Assembly (NCBI GenBank): GCA_016707115.1
Contig: JADJIH010000027.1
Location: 124,001-188,000, forward strand
Direction: 5' to 3'
DNA: 64,000 nt
From: Ignavibacteriales bacterium
GTDB taxonomy: Bacteria; Bacteroidota; Ignavibacteria; Ignavibacteriales; Ignavibacteriaceae
Below are positions 62,083 to 64,000 of the stretch, piece after piece. The notes under the pieces were generated by a model, which made no database searches, was not told where the DNA came from, and was given only the letters and a program-made list of their open reading frames with translations. Each line of letters starts with the position of its first letter. The stretch's first letter is position 1. The translations under genes were made by a program, and so were the position numbers.

Positions 62083-63893
62083 TTAACTATTTGGTTTCCA
62101 ACTGTAACCGATTCTATAATCTGTATATGGTATGGTAACAGGAAGTTTTCCTTTAGATTCGATTGAACCATTAAGGAAATTTAAAGCTGCTCTTTGTGAT
62201 GCTTTTGAGTTACTAAATGTGCAGATATAATTTTTAATATTAGGAAAATTTGAAAGTATGTATGGATTTTCAAAACTGATGAGGATTACTTTTTTATTAA
62301 ACGATAAAAGTTTTTCTATAAACTTTATTTGGGCATCCGAAAGTGTTTTACCATTAATATCATTTCTTGTGTAAAAATAGGATGCAATGACAATCATCTC
62401 GCAATCCTTTGCTATATCAAGTGTAAACTGGTAATCATTATTATTCGACTCATTTGTTAAGGTCACAGAACTATATCGGGAAAAATTTTTAGAATAAATT
62501 TCACTGAAGTGAGGATCGCTAATTGTTTTTCTGTTTGTTATATCAACTAAAAGTGTTTTGGTGTATTTAGTTGAATCAAGAGGAATTAATTTTTCATCAA
62601 TATTAAATGCAACAATAGATTCTTCAGCGATTGAATTTGATAATTTATAATGTTCTTCAATTCTAATACGCCTGGGAAGATTTTTATTAGCGAATTTTTC
62701 TTTATCCAATTTCAGCCATCTTTTTGCTGATAAAATTTTTCTTACACTTTCATTCAATCTGCTTTCTGTAATCTCACCTTTTTTAACAGCTTCATAAATT
62801 GCTGTTATTCCATCACGAATACTTGGCGGCATGAGCAAAATATCATTACCAGCTTTAAATGCTTTTATGCATGCTTCGCTATTAGAATAATATTTTGTTA
62901 CCGCTTTCATATCAAGAGCATCTGTAATTATTAAACCATTAAATCCCAGCTTCTCCTTCAATAGTTTTGTTATTATGTTATAAGACAATGAAGAAGGCAA
63001 ATCTGTATTGGGTTCAAATGCAGGAACATTTAGATGTCCTATCATAATAGAATGGATATTATTTTCAATCAACTCTATAAATGGTTTTAATTCATTTTCA
63101 TAGAGATAATTTTTAGTGCCGCCTATGACCGGAAGATCGTTATGTGAATCAATTCGTGTATTGCCATGTCCCGGAAAATGTTTTGCTGATGCAATTACTC
63201 CTCCTTCAATCGAACCTTTGACGTAAGCTTTACAAAACTCGGTTACCAAATTTTTATCCTCAGAATAGGATCGAAGATTTATTACAGGATTTTCAGGATT
63301 GTTATTAATATCTGCAACCGGTGCAAAATTAAAATTCACTCCAAGCAGCAAAGCCTCGATAGCAGTAGCTTTTCCGGTTTGATAAGCAAATTCAGTTTTA
63401 TTAGTGGAACCAACAGCCATACTATGTGGAAAAGTATTGGTTGCGTTCATTCGCATGCCAAGTCCGTTTTCAAAATCAGCACCTACGAGCAAAGGTATTT
63501 TTGAATTTTTCTGTAGTTCATTAATCACTGAAGCAGTTTCTTCCACATTGCCGGTTGAAACAACGATACCGCCAATTCCATGCACCTGAACCATTTCTAA
63601 AGCGAACTTAAATTCCTTTGAAGATTGATTGAGACTTTTTCCAAAAACTGCCGGCATGAAAATTTGTGCACACTTATCGTACAGCGTCATTGATTCTAAA
63701 GTGTTAGTTACCCATTCTTCATCTTCAGCTGTTAAGTTAAAAATGTTTTCAGATTTTGATGAATTATCTGATGTTTTACTTCTGAACTAGGAGCAATATT
63801 ACTTTGTTCAAATTGCAGAAACAAAAACACAAAGTGCAATGCAACAATACTTACAAATCCAAAATTCGTTTTTGCAGATAAATTATTTCGCAT
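62083..63893 (-). CDS. GH3 beta-N-acetylglucosaminidase (NagZ-like), frameshifted N-terminus
   Basis: The main frame (open from 63786 to the stop at 62083) encodes a GH3 enzyme with the NagZ signature 'KHFPGHGNTRIDSHNDLP' and a probable nucleophile in 'IITDALDM', plus a C-terminal accessory domain. The only ATG in that frame (63690) lies inside the conserved start 'EEWVTNTLESMTL', and no start codon occurs upstream in it. A signal peptide ('FVSIVALHFVFLFLQ') is encoded in another frame from ATG 63893 to a stop at 63732. One extra A in the A4 run (minus strand, 63774-63777) would join both perfectly. It is either a sequencing indel or a true mutation. Role: removing GlcNAc from peptidoglycan fragments. 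Confidence 0.85.
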
Positions 63894-63999
63894 CAATCTT
63901 TTCTATACTTTTTATTACTGCATTATGTAGTTGTGGTCTCACTTTTTGGATCTTTGTATTTTCTCTTGTTGGATATACACGATTTGTGAGAAACACTAC
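63883..63999 (-). CDS. Serine hydrolase (class C beta-lactamase-like), 3' end
   Basis: Thirty-eight residues are visible from the window edge to the stop at 63883. The tail 'VVFLTNRVYPTRENTKIQ' followed by 'RPQLHNAVI' resembles the C-terminus of beta-lactamase/DD-peptidase-like serine hydrolases, in which 'FLTNRVHP' is typical. Its stop lies inside the start of the GH3 gene (11-base overlap), giving tight coupling. These two enzymes are often neighbours or fused, consistent with joint peptidoglycan turnover. The catalytic part is outside the window. Confidence 0.65.
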   Translation of the reverse strand, partial: VVFLTNRVYPTRENTKIQKVRPQLHNAVIKSIEKIDAK

Positions 64000-64000
64000 A

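Noticed and set aside
63691..63786. Programmed -1 frameshifting in the GH3 gene
   Set aside because: No X-XXY-YYZ slippery heptamer in the correct frame and no clear stimulatory structure; an indel in the A4 run explains the data more simply.

Overview
The window looks like an AT-rich chromosomal segment from a Gram-negative member of the Bacteroidota/Chlorobi superphylum, most likely Ignavibacteria (Ignavibacterium/Melioribacter-like). The evidence is a type IX secretion C-terminal sorting domain of the 'NYPNPFNP' kind common in Ignavibacteria, a GldC homologue, a fused LpxC-FabZ enzyme, an S46 dipeptidyl peptidase, DUF2911, and promoters resembling the Bacteroidota TAnnTTTG element. Taxonomy is inferred by eye. 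No tRNA, rRNA, CRISPR array, insertion sequence or prophage was seen. Non-ATG starts are frequent.

Layout. 1-815: 3' part of a type I pullulanase-like GH13 enzyme. 816-1593: a bizarre homopolymer-rich block, probably an assembly or sequencing artefact. 1594-4959 (-): soluble six-PAS hybrid histidine kinase. 5283-8351: orphan MlaE permease, ilvE, alkaline phosphatase. 8387-9865: lexA with a well-formed promoter and overlapping operator, followed by two small unfamiliar genes (a mini-WYL protein and a degenerate PD-(D/E)XK-like protein) and a terminator. This is the best candidate for something undescribed. 9916-18554: envelope biogenesis cluster uppS-bamA-ompH-ompH-lpxD-lpxC/fabZ-lpxA plus a LipM-like octanoyltransferase. 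18611-22773: a secreted beta-propeller and a T9SS-sorted protein with Asp-box repeats. 22860-34138: the two heptose genes, tamB-like, rnr, and a metallopeptidase/propeller/barrel fusion. 34114-39689: FmdB-like protein, membrane-anchored lipoprotein, prs, rplY, pth, hppA. 39730-41732: rpsF-ssb-rpsR-rplI facing rpmB. 41954-48381: a Sua5/YciO protein, then the minus-strand run lon-like, pyk, amrS, SDR. 48473-52769: class V aminotransferase, DUF2911 protein, an ALG10-like GT-C membrane protein, phosphohexomutase. 52904-57281: Cys-rich protein, S46 peptidase, HEAT-repeat protein, small barrel-like protein, gldC. 57356-60422: cydAB and a DUF4126 protein. 60426-63999 (-): rluE-like pseudouridine synthase, a sorbosone/glucose dehydrogenase-like lipoprotein, a frameshifted GH3 N-acetylglucosaminidase and the end of a serine hydrolase.

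Together the genes describe a lipid A-containing outer membrane (BamA, TamB, LpxA/C/D, Skp-like chaperones, ADP-heptose synthesis), T9SS-type secretion, polymer degradation (GH13, GH3, S46), and flexible energetics (membrane pyrophosphatase, cytochrome bd oxidase). The lexA block is the DNA damage-response node.
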